Program-made: the position numbers and the translations under genes
Notes under the pieces: model-generated
Told to the model about the DNA's origin: nothing
Seen by the model: the letters and a program-made list of their open reading frames with translations, nothing else
Databases searched by the model: none
Shown: piece by piece, positions 57,053 to 64,000 of the stretch
How the letters are laid out: each line of letters starts with the position of its first letter
How positions within the stretch are numbered: the stretch's first letter is position 1
From: Vreelandella halophila
GTDB taxonomy: Bacteria > Pseudomonadota > Gammaproteobacteria > Pseudomonadales > Oleiphilaceae
Assembly (NCBI RefSeq): GCF_009856365.1
Contig: NZ_WMEX01000001.1
Span: 654,986-718,985, forward strand
Length of the DNA: 64,000 bases
Direction of reading: 5' to 3'

Positions 57053-58588
57053 TCAGTAGCCGGTGACCCACGCCAGCACCGGCGCTGCCACCAGCCATAC
57101 CCAGAGCGCGATCAGCAGAAGTGTGATGCCACTCAGCCAGGCGCCCGCATGGGCCATCTGGCCGACGCTGATGCGCTCGCTGCTGAAGATGATGGCGTTG
57201 GGAGGCGTGGCGACCGGCAGCATGAACGCGCATGAGGCAGCCATAGCCACAGGCACTGTCAGGTGGATCAGCGACAGGTCCTGAGCAAGCGCAAATGAAG
57301 CGGTCAGAGGCAGCATGGTCGCGGCCGTGGCGGTGTTGCTGGTGACATGGCTCAACGTCATGATCAACGCCGCCACCGCGAGCATCAGTAGCAGAAGCGG
57401 CCAGTCCGCCATCCCGGAAAGCAGTTCCGCGGCCGCGGCTGCCAGGCCACTGGACTCAATGGCCGACCCCAGTGCCAGCCCGCCTCCGACCAGAATCAAG
57501 ACACCCCAAGGCAGATTGCGTGCCTGCTCCCAGCTCAGCAGAAAGCTCGGGCGGCGCCAGTCGGACGGTATAAGGAACAGCAGCAGGGCGCCGGTGATGG
57601 CGATGCCCGCATCCGTGAGCTGTAGCGATTGGAAGAGACTGTCGAGAAGCGGGCGCGTGAGCCAGGCCAGCGCCACCAGAAGAAACACGACCGCAACCAT
57701 GACCTGCGGGAGCGTCATTGGGCCGAGGCTGTGGCGTTCCCGGTCCAGCAGGGATTCAAGCCCGTCAATGGGAGTGTGGCCCGGCTGGTAGAGCTTCCGG
57801 GTAAGAAGCCACCAGGCGGTCGCCAGCAGCGTGAGCGCCAGAGGCAAGGCAACCGCCATCCAGGAGAGGAAGGTGATATCCAGATCATGGCTGTCCCTCA
57901 GATAACCCGCCAGAAGGGCATTGGGCGGCGTACCGATGAGCGTTGCCATGCCCCCGATATTCGCCCCCATTGCGATGCCGAGCAGCAGCGCTACGTTCAG
58001 ACTCTGATGGTTGTGGTCCTGATCGCTTTCTTCCACCAGAGTCAGCACAGAGAGCCCGATGGGCAGCATGAGTGCGGCGGTGGCGGTATTGCTGACCCAC
58101 ATGCTGAGAAGGGCCGTTGCCGTCATGAAGCCGCCAACAACGCGATCCGGGCGGGTTCCTGAGAGACTGAGTACGAGCAGTGCCAGACGCCGGTGGAGAT
58201 TCCAGCGCTGGATGCCCTCCGCCAGCAGGAAGCCACCCAGGAAGAGGAACACCAGAGGGTTGGCATAGGAAGCCGCCGCCTGATCAATGGGGGCCACATT
58301 CATCAGGGGAATCAGGGCAACAGGCAGCAGGGCGGTAACGGCAATGGGCAACGCCTCGGTCACCCACCAGATGGCCATGAGAAGGGTCAGTGCGAGCACG
58401 CGCCAGCTGGCCATATCCATGGAATCCGGCGGCCCCGCGGTGAGCAGAGCCGCGAACACCAGCGGACCGAGCACAAACCCCAGCTGCAATCGCCAGTGAC
58501 TGAGCCGCGCCAGAAGCGTGGGTTCCGTGGAGGTGAGGGCCGTTTCAGAGCGTGAGAACCAGTGTTTCATGGCGCCATTGAAGCGCAT
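57053..58588 (-). CDS. DASS (SLC13) anion:sodium symporter
   Basis: A ~511-residue, ~11-helix transporter with the duplicated S-N-T-A-T motif of the DASS family (V-S-N-T-A-T and T-S-N-T-A-T), which forms the carboxylate/Na+ sites. Substrates are di- or tricarboxylates or sulfate. Start is uncertain between GTG/ATG at 58588-58591 and ATG at 58570; no clear ribosome site distinguishes them. Confidence 0.85.
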   Translation of the reverse strand: MRFNGAMKHWFSRSETALTSTEPTLLARLSHWRLQLGFVLGPLVFAALLTAGPPDSMDMASWRVLALTLLMAIWWVTEALPIAVTALLPVALIPLMNVAPIDQAAASYANPLVFLFLGGFLLAEGIQRWNLHRRLALLVLSLSGTRPDRVVGGFMTATALLSMWVSNTATAALMLPIGLSVLTLVEESDQDHNHQSLNVALLLGIAMGANIGGMATLIGTPPNALLAGYLRDSHDLDITFLSWMAVALPLALTLLATAWWLLTRKLYQPGHTPIDGLESLLDRERHSLGPMTLPQVMVAVVFLLVALAWLTRPLLDSLFQSLQLTDAGIAITGALLLFLIPSDWRRPSFLLSWEQARNLPWGVLILVGGGLALGSAIESSGLAAAAAELLSGMADWPLLLLMLAVAALIMTLSHVTSNTATAATMLPLTASFALAQDLSLIHLTVPVAMAASCAFMLPVATPPNAIIFSSERISVGQMAHAGAWLSGITLLLIALWVWLVAAPVLAWVTGY

Positions 58589-58624
58589 CACACCGCCGGA
58601 TGCCAGCGCAATCAGCCGTCATGG

Positions 58625-58653
58625 TTGACCAGCCCGGGCCGGATCGCTATATT
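58625..58653 (+). promoter_or_regulatory. Sigma-70 promoter of tRNA-Val
   Basis: TTGACC (58625-58630), 17 bases, TATATT (58648-58653), then a GC-rich discriminator, ending 21 bp before the tRNA. Confidence 0.8.
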
Positions 58654-58674
58654 ACGCACCCTGTCGCGCACAGC

Positions 58675-58751
<77 letters not shown>

Positions 58752-58801
58752 TTTCCAAATCAATCTCTTATCTCCTCTCTCGCGCCCTATCCAAATTCCT
58801 T

Positions 58802-58831
58802 TTGGTAAAACTTTGGTAAATCCTTGGTAAA
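58802..58831 (+). repeat. Three phased TTGGTAAA repeats (probable integrase arm sites)
   Basis: TTGGTAAA occurs at 58802, 58813 and 58824, exactly 11 bp apart, one helical turn, between the tRNA end and the integrase gene. Lambda-type integrases bind such arm-type repeats next to the core site. Confidence 0.7.
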
Positions 58832-58854
58832 ACGTGGGCACTATACAGTGTCGT

Positions 58855-59988
58855 TTACCGGGTATCGAATACTGTCTTGAGATCCAGATCGGCGCGCACA
58901 TCCACCCACTTTTTCTGGTGCCCGGACTGGTAGTGGGCTGTCATTTTCTCGTCTCCGTGAGCCATGAGCGCTTGGACGTAGTCACGCTCAAAGCCGGCCT
59001 GCTCGTAGAGCCACGAGCCTAAAGCGCGGATCTCGTGGAAACTGGGGCGCTCATTGCTGGCCATGGCGGCGAGTTCGGGCACCTGATCACGAACCTTGCG
59101 GAACTTTGCTGAAAAGTCGTTGAGCGTAAGCTGGGTCCAGTGCTGTTTGCCTGAAGCACGCTTTCGTTTCGCTGGAGCCCGGTGGACGATGAAGGGGCTG
59201 ACCACTTCATCCCGCGAACGCCGGATAATATCCTCAAGGGCAGGCGTTACCGGAATCCTCAGGTGTCCCCATTCGTTTTTCTTGGTCTTTTCCCGGACGA
59301 CATAAAGCTGGTCGTCCTGAAGGTCGTCGTAGCGCATATGGCACACTTCATATCGCCCCTGCAGAGTGACGATGGCCAGCTCCATTGCGATCTGCATCCA
59401 GTGAGGCGCCTGCTGATGGATGGCGCGGAACTGTTGGAGTGTCATCCGCCGCCGGTGTTTGCCGTAGTCCATCTTGGAGTAGGTCAGTTCGGCAGGGTTG
59501 TCCCGCGTGTCCGGGAACCAGCCCTTACGTTTGGCAAAACGGAACAGTTCCACCATCTGGCCGCGGTGTTTGACATAGCTATCGCGTTTAAATTGATCCA
59601 GGTAGGACGCAATCTGGCCAACATCGAATTGAGAGACAATACGATCTCCAAGATCCTGTTTAAAACGCGCGAGTCGGTATTCGGTATTGCGGCGGGTCTG
59701 CTCCGCCAGCGTTTTCGTACCTAGAATCTCATCCTGGTAGAGAGCGATCATCTCAGAGAGGGTGATGTCGTTGGTACCCAGAACCTGAGCGAGCCTGTCC
59801 TTATCCTCCACAAGCTGGGCGTTCGCCTGTCGTGCGATGGCGTTGGCCTTACGCTTGTCCGAGCCCAGGCCAAATCGCTTGCCATCAGTTGGCCGACGGT
59901 ACGTGTAGTACGTGCGGCCTGCTGACCGAGTGGAATACAGGTTCGGTTCCAGACCTTGATTGCGCCTAAGCCGTTTTCTTGGAGCCAT
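58855..59988 (-). CDS. Lambda-type tyrosine integrase
   Basis: 377 residues. The N-terminal arm-binding domain (R-K-R-L-R-R-N-Q-G-L-E-P-N-L-Y ... G-K-R-F-G-L-G) matches the lambda/HK022 integrase N-domain, then a core-binding domain (~90-165) and catalytic domain (~185-377). Catalytic residues: Arg in L-Q-G-R-Y-E-V, H-E-I-R, and H-G-x-x-x-x-x-x-x-H-Y with Tyr nucleophile. The ATG at 59988 overlaps the excisionase gene by 23 bp. Confidence 0.9.
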   Translation of the reverse strand: MAPRKRLRRNQGLEPNLYSTRSAGRTYYTYRRPTDGKRFGLGSDKRKANAIARQANAQLVEDKDRLAQVLGTNDITLSEMIALYQDEILGTKTLAEQTRRNTEYRLARFKQDLGDRIVSQFDVGQIASYLDQFKRDSYVKHRGQMVELFRFAKRKGWFPDTRDNPAELTYSKMDYGKHRRRMTLQQFRAIHQQAPHWMQIAMELAIVTLQGRYEVCHMRYDDLQDDQLYVVREKTKKNEWGHLRIPVTPALEDIIRRSRDEVVSPFIVHRAPAKRKRASGKQHWTQLTLNDFSAKFRKVRDQVPELAAMASNERPSFHEIRALGSWLYEQAGFERDYVQALMAHGDEKMTAHYQSGHQKKWVDVRADLDLKTVFDTR

Positions 59989-60175
59989 AGAGAATATCGT
60001 CCAGTTCTTCAATGCCTGTTTCAGATTCCTCGCGTTCGATATCGACGAACCATGAACCGCCACGTTTGACGGCAGGGATCCGGCCGGTAGCTGCCCAGTC
60101 CTGGACAGTTCGCATGGGTGGGCGGGGTGGTAGGAATCGATGTTCTCGCCAAGCCTGTAATGCCATCAGTTTCAT
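59966..60175 (-). CDS. Excisionase-like protein (Xis)
   Basis: A 69-residue winged-helix-like protein with M-R-T-V-Q-D-W-A-A-T-G-R-I-P-A-V-K-R-G, the pattern of lambda-type Exc proteins. The ATG at 60175 follows AGGAGAG. It overlaps the start of the integrase, so the two are co-expressed and control integration versus excision. Confidence 0.72.
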   Translation of the reverse strand: MKLMALQAWREHRFLPPRPPMRTVQDWAATGRIPAVKRGGSWFVDIEREESETGIEELDDILYGSKKTA

Positions 60176-60421
60176 GTTTACTCTCCTGGGTCGTTGTCGG
60201 TATTCCATCTGCACTTCACTTTGGTTGGTAAGCGAGCCGAGGGTCACGGTGGCGCCCCTAATCCCTCTAACGGTTCACGCCAAAGTGCTGCAGGTTCACT
60301 ATCTCAAAAGAAAGGGCGCGAAAATCGCAGAACCGACCTGAAAAGATTGGGGAGTTCTGTCAGTGCTCAGCGTCAGGTCTGCTAATCGTCTCTATATCGT
60401 CTTGTTGAGGTTCATGTGAAA
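60176..60421. other. Gap between xis and cargo gene, no gene seen
   Basis: About 250 bases hold the xis promoter region and the end of the cargo transcript. No frame here looks coding. Confidence 0.4.
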
Positions 60422-60449
60422 CGCAATCCCGCCTGTCGACGGGATTGCG
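60422..60449 (-). terminator. Rho-independent terminator of cargo gene
   Basis: A 10-bp perfect stem (CGCAATCCCG/CGGGATTGCG) with an 8-base loop and T-rich tail on the minus strand, 11 bp past the cargo stop. Confidence 0.75.
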
Positions 60450-60459
60450 GAATTTCGAC

Positions 60460-61857
60460 TTAAATTTGCGTATCAGTGAAAAAGTCGGTCCAACTAACCC
60501 ACTGGCCCTTACGGCGGTAGACGCTGTAAACGTTTGTTGGGATTCGAAGACGGGTTTTTTCTTCGGGATTCGCTTTGCACCACGCAAACCAATCTCTCTG
60601 GCTCCGGATTTTATTCTTCTGAACCACCTTTTTTACGTCTGAAAGATGTGCGTACTCATTTCGCTTCATTTCGTGATTTTTGGTCATTTCCCGATTCCTT
60701 CTTTTAATTGAATTGGACTTTATTGCATCGGTCACAGCCCGCCCTTTATCCGGCCTCTGTTTAAGTGCTTTCAGGGTCGGGCTGTTGTGATTCTGGAGTT
60801 CCGCAATGGAATTAATTCCCATCTCTTCTGTGATGTGGCGATAAACCTCCTCTTCTGATCCATTCAAAACAAGCGCTATGTCGTCTGAAACCTGGCGCTC
60901 AGTCATCTTTTCGGTAGACGGAATTGGAATATACATATTGGTAGATTCCAATATTTTACTTTGTAAATCCTCTGCGAATTCCTCAGCTTTAAATCCTTGG
61001 TAAGAGGAGTAATAGAGATCACTGTCGACAGTTATATAGTTGATGTATTCAGATTCGTATTCCTTGTATTTCGCCTTGGTTCGCTCAACATATCCATCTC
61101 TTCGACTACCTCGATTTCCGCTTTTGCACTGCTCTATCTCAATCACGAGATCGACATCTGGTAGATAAAAATCTGCGTAACGAGGCCGTCCTTGTCTTCT
61201 CTTAAGAGGGACTTTGTGCTGACCCACGTAACAAACACCGGATAACTCGAGAATGTTTCCGGCAACCAGCTCAGCGAGAGAGCGATACCGGCGGTCACCC
61301 AGCCCGATATAGAAATGTCGTCCAAACGCCGGAGCCAGCCGAATAAGCGCCTCGTCCAGCCCCCTGGCCTTGATATGGTGGCGCAGATCTTTCTGGCAGT
61401 TATGCAGGTCGGTGAAATTTCCGTACGGTTTTGCCAAGTTCAACAGAAATTGATCGGGGAGATGCCAGAGCCTTAGCTGACCTGCGGAAAGTTTGAGGTA
61501 ATAGTTTACCCATATACTGTATCCGGATTTGACAATTTCGCGGTAAAGGGTAGGGGCTCTTTTGAGTAATTCGCTCAGATTTTTGAGCTGGTAGTAGCTG
61601 GCCCTTTCAATAAGGCTGTCCAGGTAATCGCTTTCAATATCGTCGTATCGAACTTCTCTTTCGACTCTGATTTTAAGTTCCCGGAAAAACGGATATATAT
61701 CAGGGTGAAAACGGTTTCTGACCAGAGCCGAAAATCCCTGCTCGTTTAACAATTTTTCGCTTAAGCGCCCACGCCGGTCCAGTATATGCTCAGGTCGCTC
61801 ATTGTAATGGTTGATGCAGTTGGTGAGCTTGTGAAGTTGATTGGTTGTTTCGTTCAT
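60460..61857 (-). CDS. Probable PD-(D/E)XK nuclease with C-terminal integrase-repeat-like motif
   Basis: 465 residues, AT-richer than the surrounding chromosome. An N-terminal ~185-residue region is unrecognised. Residues ~190-285 look like a Vsr/DUF559-type PD-(D/E)XK core: E196, then D229 in Y-A-D-F-Y-L-P, E240 and E242, then basic residues. The usual Lys after E-x is replaced (E-I-E-Q). Residues ~405-465 match the phage-integrase repeat unit (INT_rpt) with S-Q-R-D-W-F-A-W-C-K and W-V-S-W-T-D. GGAG precedes the ATG. Defence or element-maintenance role possible; unproven. Confidence 0.6.
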   Translation of the reverse strand: MNETTNQLHKLTNCINHYNERPEHILDRRGRLSEKLLNEQGFSALVRNRFHPDIYPFFRELKIRVEREVRYDDIESDYLDSLIERASYYQLKNLSELLKRAPTLYREIVKSGYSIWVNYYLKLSAGQLRLWHLPDQFLLNLAKPYGNFTDLHNCQKDLRHHIKARGLDEALIRLAPAFGRHFYIGLGDRRYRSLAELVAGNILELSGVCYVGQHKVPLKRRQGRPRYADFYLPDVDLVIEIEQCKSGNRGSRRDGYVERTKAKYKEYESEYINYITVDSDLYYSSYQGFKAEEFAEDLQSKILESTNMYIPIPSTEKMTERQVSDDIALVLNGSEEEVYRHITEEMGINSIAELQNHNSPTLKALKQRPDKGRAVTDAIKSNSIKRRNREMTKNHEMKRNEYAHLSDVKKVVQKNKIRSQRDWFAWCKANPEEKTRLRIPTNVYSVYRRKGQWVSWTDFFTDTQI

Positions 61858-62390
61858 CTTGACTTCTCCGTTTGAAATTCAGTTATTGAAGCTTTGACTC
61901 TAAGCCTCAAAATCAATTTAAAACTGGGTTAAGCATCTGCAAGAGCCGAATGGAAGTTTTCTTCACTCGTGTTCCCCAGTTACCCTTATTATGGGTCTAC
62001 GGATGGAATTGTTTAGCGCTGATTTGCCGATGGTGAACAGTGGGGCGAATAATAGGCGTGATGACGGGAGTTGATGTCGTCGAATAAATGCACTGTGAAC
62101 CTGTGGGGAGTGAGACACACATTCATGGCAAATAGAAGCGTTTCGGGATCGTTTTTTACGATCCGGAACCGGTGACAGCTAGTCTCGGTGGAGAACTCTT
62201 CGAGCTTCTTGTCTAGGGCAGGGAGGAGACAGCTTTCAGGCTTTGGCGATCGAGGTTGGTTACGGTGCTCATGTGGTTCTCCATGGTTTGTCCAAAAGGA
62301 CTCGCTGTGGGCGAGTACATTCAGATTCCCATGGCCACCGGCACCTGCAAGCTGCCCGTTATCAGGTGGTCTAAGCGGTAGTTTTCAACC
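61858..62390. other. Gap left of IS, mostly non-coding
   Basis: About 530 bases of mixed composition between the cargo gene and the IS. A possible minus-strand remnant is listed separately; nothing else recognisable. Confidence 0.4.
62012..62271 (-). pseudogene. Possible broken small gene
   Basis: On the minus strand an ATG near 62271 with GGAG upstream opens a short frame that stops after 19 residues. A second frame overlaps and stays open for ~65 more residues with a protein-like composition (L-P-A-L-D-K-K-L-E-E-F ...). A single frameshift would join them. No family recognised. Confidence 0.25.
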
Positions 62391-62411
62391 CAGTTGTCCA
62401 AAAAGTTTGTT

Positions 62412-63464
62412 CTAAGCCGCGCATTGGTTGCGCTCGATTTCCTGACGCTTGCCCGGATTGAGTGGAACAGCGCCGACGGCTTTCCAGTTCCGGGTGTCCC
62501 CGGACCAACGCTTCGGGTTGTTGCGTTTGGCCCGCTCGTAAACCGCCTTGCGGTAAGCCAGCTGGTGCTGATCCTCGCCGCGGTGGCGGGCGCCCGGCGT
62601 CACGAAGTTGATGCCGCTGTGCAGGTGCTGTTCGTTGTAGGCATGCTCGAAGCGCAGCATCCACTGGCGAACCGTTTCCAGCGACTTGAAGCCCTTGGGC
62701 GGCCACTTCGGGCAGTATTTGACGGTGCGGAACAGCGACTCCGAGTACGGGTTGTCGTTGCTCACCCGGGGCCGGCTGTAGGACATGGCCATGCCCAGCT
62801 CCGCCAGTCGGGATTTCAGCGTGTAGGAGGTCATGGGCGCGCCGTTGTCCGAGTGCAGCACGGGCGGATTATCCCAGCAGCCTTCACGGATCAGCGCCCG
62901 CTCAACCAGCGCTCTGGCATGGTCCCCGGATTCGCTCTCATGCACCTCCCAGGCGACGATCTTGCGGCTGTAGACATCCAGGATCAGGTAAAGGTACCAG
63001 AACAGTCCCTTCACGTTGGACGGGCAGTAGCTGATGTCCCAGCTGTAGACCTGGTTGGGCCCAGTCGCGGTAAAGCTGGTCGGTTCCGGCACCTGACGTG
63101 GCGGCTGACTCCGGCCCCGGTGGCTGAGCTGGCGATGCTTTTTCAGAACCCGATAGAACGAGGACTCGGAGGCGATGTAGATGCCCTTATCGGCCAGCGC
63201 CGGCACGATCTGTGACGGCGGCAGACTGCGGAACTCGCTCAGGTTGCAAGTATCAACCATGGCCTGTTCTTCCTCGGGCGTGAGTTGATGAGGCTGTGGC
63301 GCGGGCTGTGTGTCCGGGCGGCGATCCGCCGCCACGCCGTCACCCTTGCGCCAGCGCTTAATCGTGCGCTCGCTGAGCGCCATCAGCTGCGCCACCTTAT
63401 AGCGTGGCGCACCACTGGCAACCGCTTCATCAAAGTATTCAATCAGCCTTGCACGTTCGGTCAA
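62412..63464 (-). CDS. IS3-family transposase OrfB (DDE integrase domain)
   Basis: 350 residues: N-terminal helix-turn-helix (~20-45), HTH_21-like region, and an rve DDE domain with D in W-D-I-S-Y, D in H-S-D-N-G and E in P-Y-S-E-S, all three catalytic acids present. TTG start, 6 bp after the orfA stop in the next frame. It looks intact, but the element is broken upstream. Confidence 0.9.
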   Translation of the reverse strand: MTERARLIEYFDEAVASGAPRYKVAQLMALSERTIKRWRKGDGVAADRRPDTQPAPQPHQLTPEEEQAMVDTCNLSEFRSLPPSQIVPALADKGIYIASESSFYRVLKKHRQLSHRGRSQPPRQVPEPTSFTATGPNQVYSWDISYCPSNVKGLFWYLYLILDVYSRKIVAWEVHESESGDHARALVERALIREGCWDNPPVLHSDNGAPMTSYTLKSRLAELGMAMSYSRPRVSNDNPYSESLFRTVKYCPKWPPKGFKSLETVRQWMLRFEHAYNEQHLHSGINFVTPGARHRGEDQHQLAYRKAVYERAKRNNPKRWSGDTRNWKAVGAVPLNPGKRQEIERNQCAA

Positions 63465-63469
63465 CGGAG

Positions 63470-63873
63470 TCAGCTGTCCTCGTCGTCCCGGTCGCTGGCG
63501 TACAAGGCTTCGAGCTTTTTTGACAGCACCAGCAGCGAGGTGGTCTCGGCAAGGGCCTTGTCCTTGCGCCGCAGCTCCGACTCCAGCTTATGGATCTTTT
63601 TCTTGCTCTGCTTTTGCTGGCGCTGAGTCTCTTTGTGCTGACTCTGCTGTTGGCCAGCACCGTGCAGGCAGGCTTCTTTCCAGCTCTGGATCTGCTCGGG
63701 GTAAAGGCCCTTCTCACGACAGTAAGCGCTGAGTTCCGTCTCTGACATGGCGGCGGTTTCGATGACCACAGCCAGCTTGGCGTCGGCGGACCAGTCGTCC
63801 CCGGTCTTGCGATTTCCAGGCACAGGCATTCCCCGTTCACGGCATTGTTTCAGCCAACTATACAGGGTCACAT
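63470..63873 (-). pseudogene. IS3-family OrfA, N-terminus lost
   Basis: The readable ~133 residues start in mid-HTH (V-T-L-Y-S-W-L) and continue through a second HTH-like region and a basic coiled coil typical of IS3 OrfA. The normal ~30 N-terminal residues are missing because a second IS begins at 63874. A GTG at 63871 would be the first codon but is an internal remnant. Confidence 0.75.
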
Positions 63874-64000
63874 TGACCTGCTCCCCTCTAGCTTAACCGC
63901 TTCTGACTTAGTAGTGTCCCTCTCAGAAGAGGATGAACGACATGAAGAAGCGATTTTCCGAAGAGCAGATTATCGGTGTGTTGAAAGAGGCGGAAGCCGG
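63874..64000 (+). mobile_element. Second IS3-family (IS407-like) element, left end
   Basis: Begins TGACCTGCTCCC, like the terminal repeat of IS407-group elements, and is followed by an OrfA start. It is inserted in the orfA of the first IS. The rest lies beyond the window. Confidence 0.75.
63942..64000 (+). CDS. IS407-like OrfA, start only (3'-truncated by window)
   Basis: The first 19 residues, M-K-K-R-F-S-E-E-Q-I-I-G-V-L-K-E-A-E-A, match the conserved N-terminus of IS3/IS407-group OrfA. An in-frame ATG at 63933 is an alternative start. The frame runs off the window. Confidence 0.85.
   Translation, partial: MKKRFSEEQIIGVLKEAEA

Larger units (their letters stand above)
62390..63873 (-). mobile_element. 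IS3-family insertion sequence, orfA side interrupted
   Basis: Contains a full orfB and a truncated orfA on the minus strand. The left boundary is approximate, based on a terminal-repeat-like word GTTGTCCAAAA near 62392. The right end is cut by a second IS at ~63874. Confidence 0.8.

Noticed and set aside
60176..62400. Toxin-antitoxin pair or restriction-modification system around the nuclease gene
   Set aside because: No methyltransferase, helicase or clear antitoxin gene is visible; only a weak frameshifted frame exists.
62188..62415. 75-codon plus-strand open frame next to the IS
   Set aside because: Cys/Ser/Trp-rich translation, no ribosome site, runs into IS terminal sequence.
58752..64000. 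Right-hand copy of the tRNA-Val end (attR)
   Set aside because: No second copy of the tRNA 3' sequence was seen in the remaining bases.

Overview
The window is chromosomal DNA of a Gammaproteobacterium. The gene set (Tol-Pal, ruvCAB-yebC-aspS, dapA-bamC-purC, BepA, HtpG, FabR), the high GC content outside the right end and the gene orders all fit. A halophilic or alkaliphilic Ectothiorhodospiraceae-like lineage is possible, because of the CstA/cory-CC-star/ArsA-like cluster, the NSS transporter and the type-2 LeuA. This placement is inference only; no 16S gene is present.

Layout. 1-11.3 kb: the C-terminal part of an FtsX-type permease, gabT, an hsp20 with a near-perfect heat-shock promoter, a cstA / cory-CC-star / ArsA-like ATPase cluster, a translationally coupled SCP2-domain protein and Fe-dependent alcohol dehydrogenase, an alpha/beta hydrolase, an M48-TPR lipoprotein and two coupled hotdog thioesterases. 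11.3-28 kb: htpG (second near-perfect heat-shock promoter), a DUF2835 protein, a lytic transglycosylase, proS, a third hotdog thioesterase with a DUF3565 protein, an Lrp regulator divergent from leuA, lipA, cysQ, an NSS transporter, Smr and DUF192 proteins, a DsbA-like protein, a DCC protein with a solo ClpX-type zinc finger, a large two-domain protein whose C-terminal half resembles acyl-ACP reductase, and cspA. 28-46.8 kb: housekeeping core with xseA, guaBA, tadA, galE, ugd, fabR, then aspS-yebC-ruvCAB-ybgC-tolQRAB-pal-cpoB. 46.8-58.7 kb: two identical tRNA-Lys genes, nadA, bepA-like, tusA-like, perM-like, dapA-bamC, a MgtC/DUF4010 membrane protein, purC, an outer-membrane barrel, a UDP-glucuronate 4-epimerase, a DASS transporter and tRNA-Val.

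58.7-64 kb is accessory. An integrative element appears to sit at the 3' end of tRNA-Val(GAC). It carries three 11-bp-phased repeats next to the tRNA, a lambda-type integrase, an excisionase-like gene and one AT-rich cargo gene. The cargo protein has a PD-(D/E)XK nuclease-like core and a C-terminal motif resembling the phage-integrase repeat unit. To its right lies an IS3-family element whose orfA is broken by a second IS3-family (IS407-like) element that runs off the window. The right attachment site is not in view.

Three different long inverted-repeat designs occupy intergenic gaps (11.3/19.4 kb, 20.6 kb, 35.7 kb) and look like dispersed chromosomal repeats. The best candidates for undescribed biology are the nuclease-like cargo gene, the AAR-like two-domain protein, and the CstA/cory-CC-star/ArsA-like cluster. 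No CRISPR array or rRNA gene is visible.
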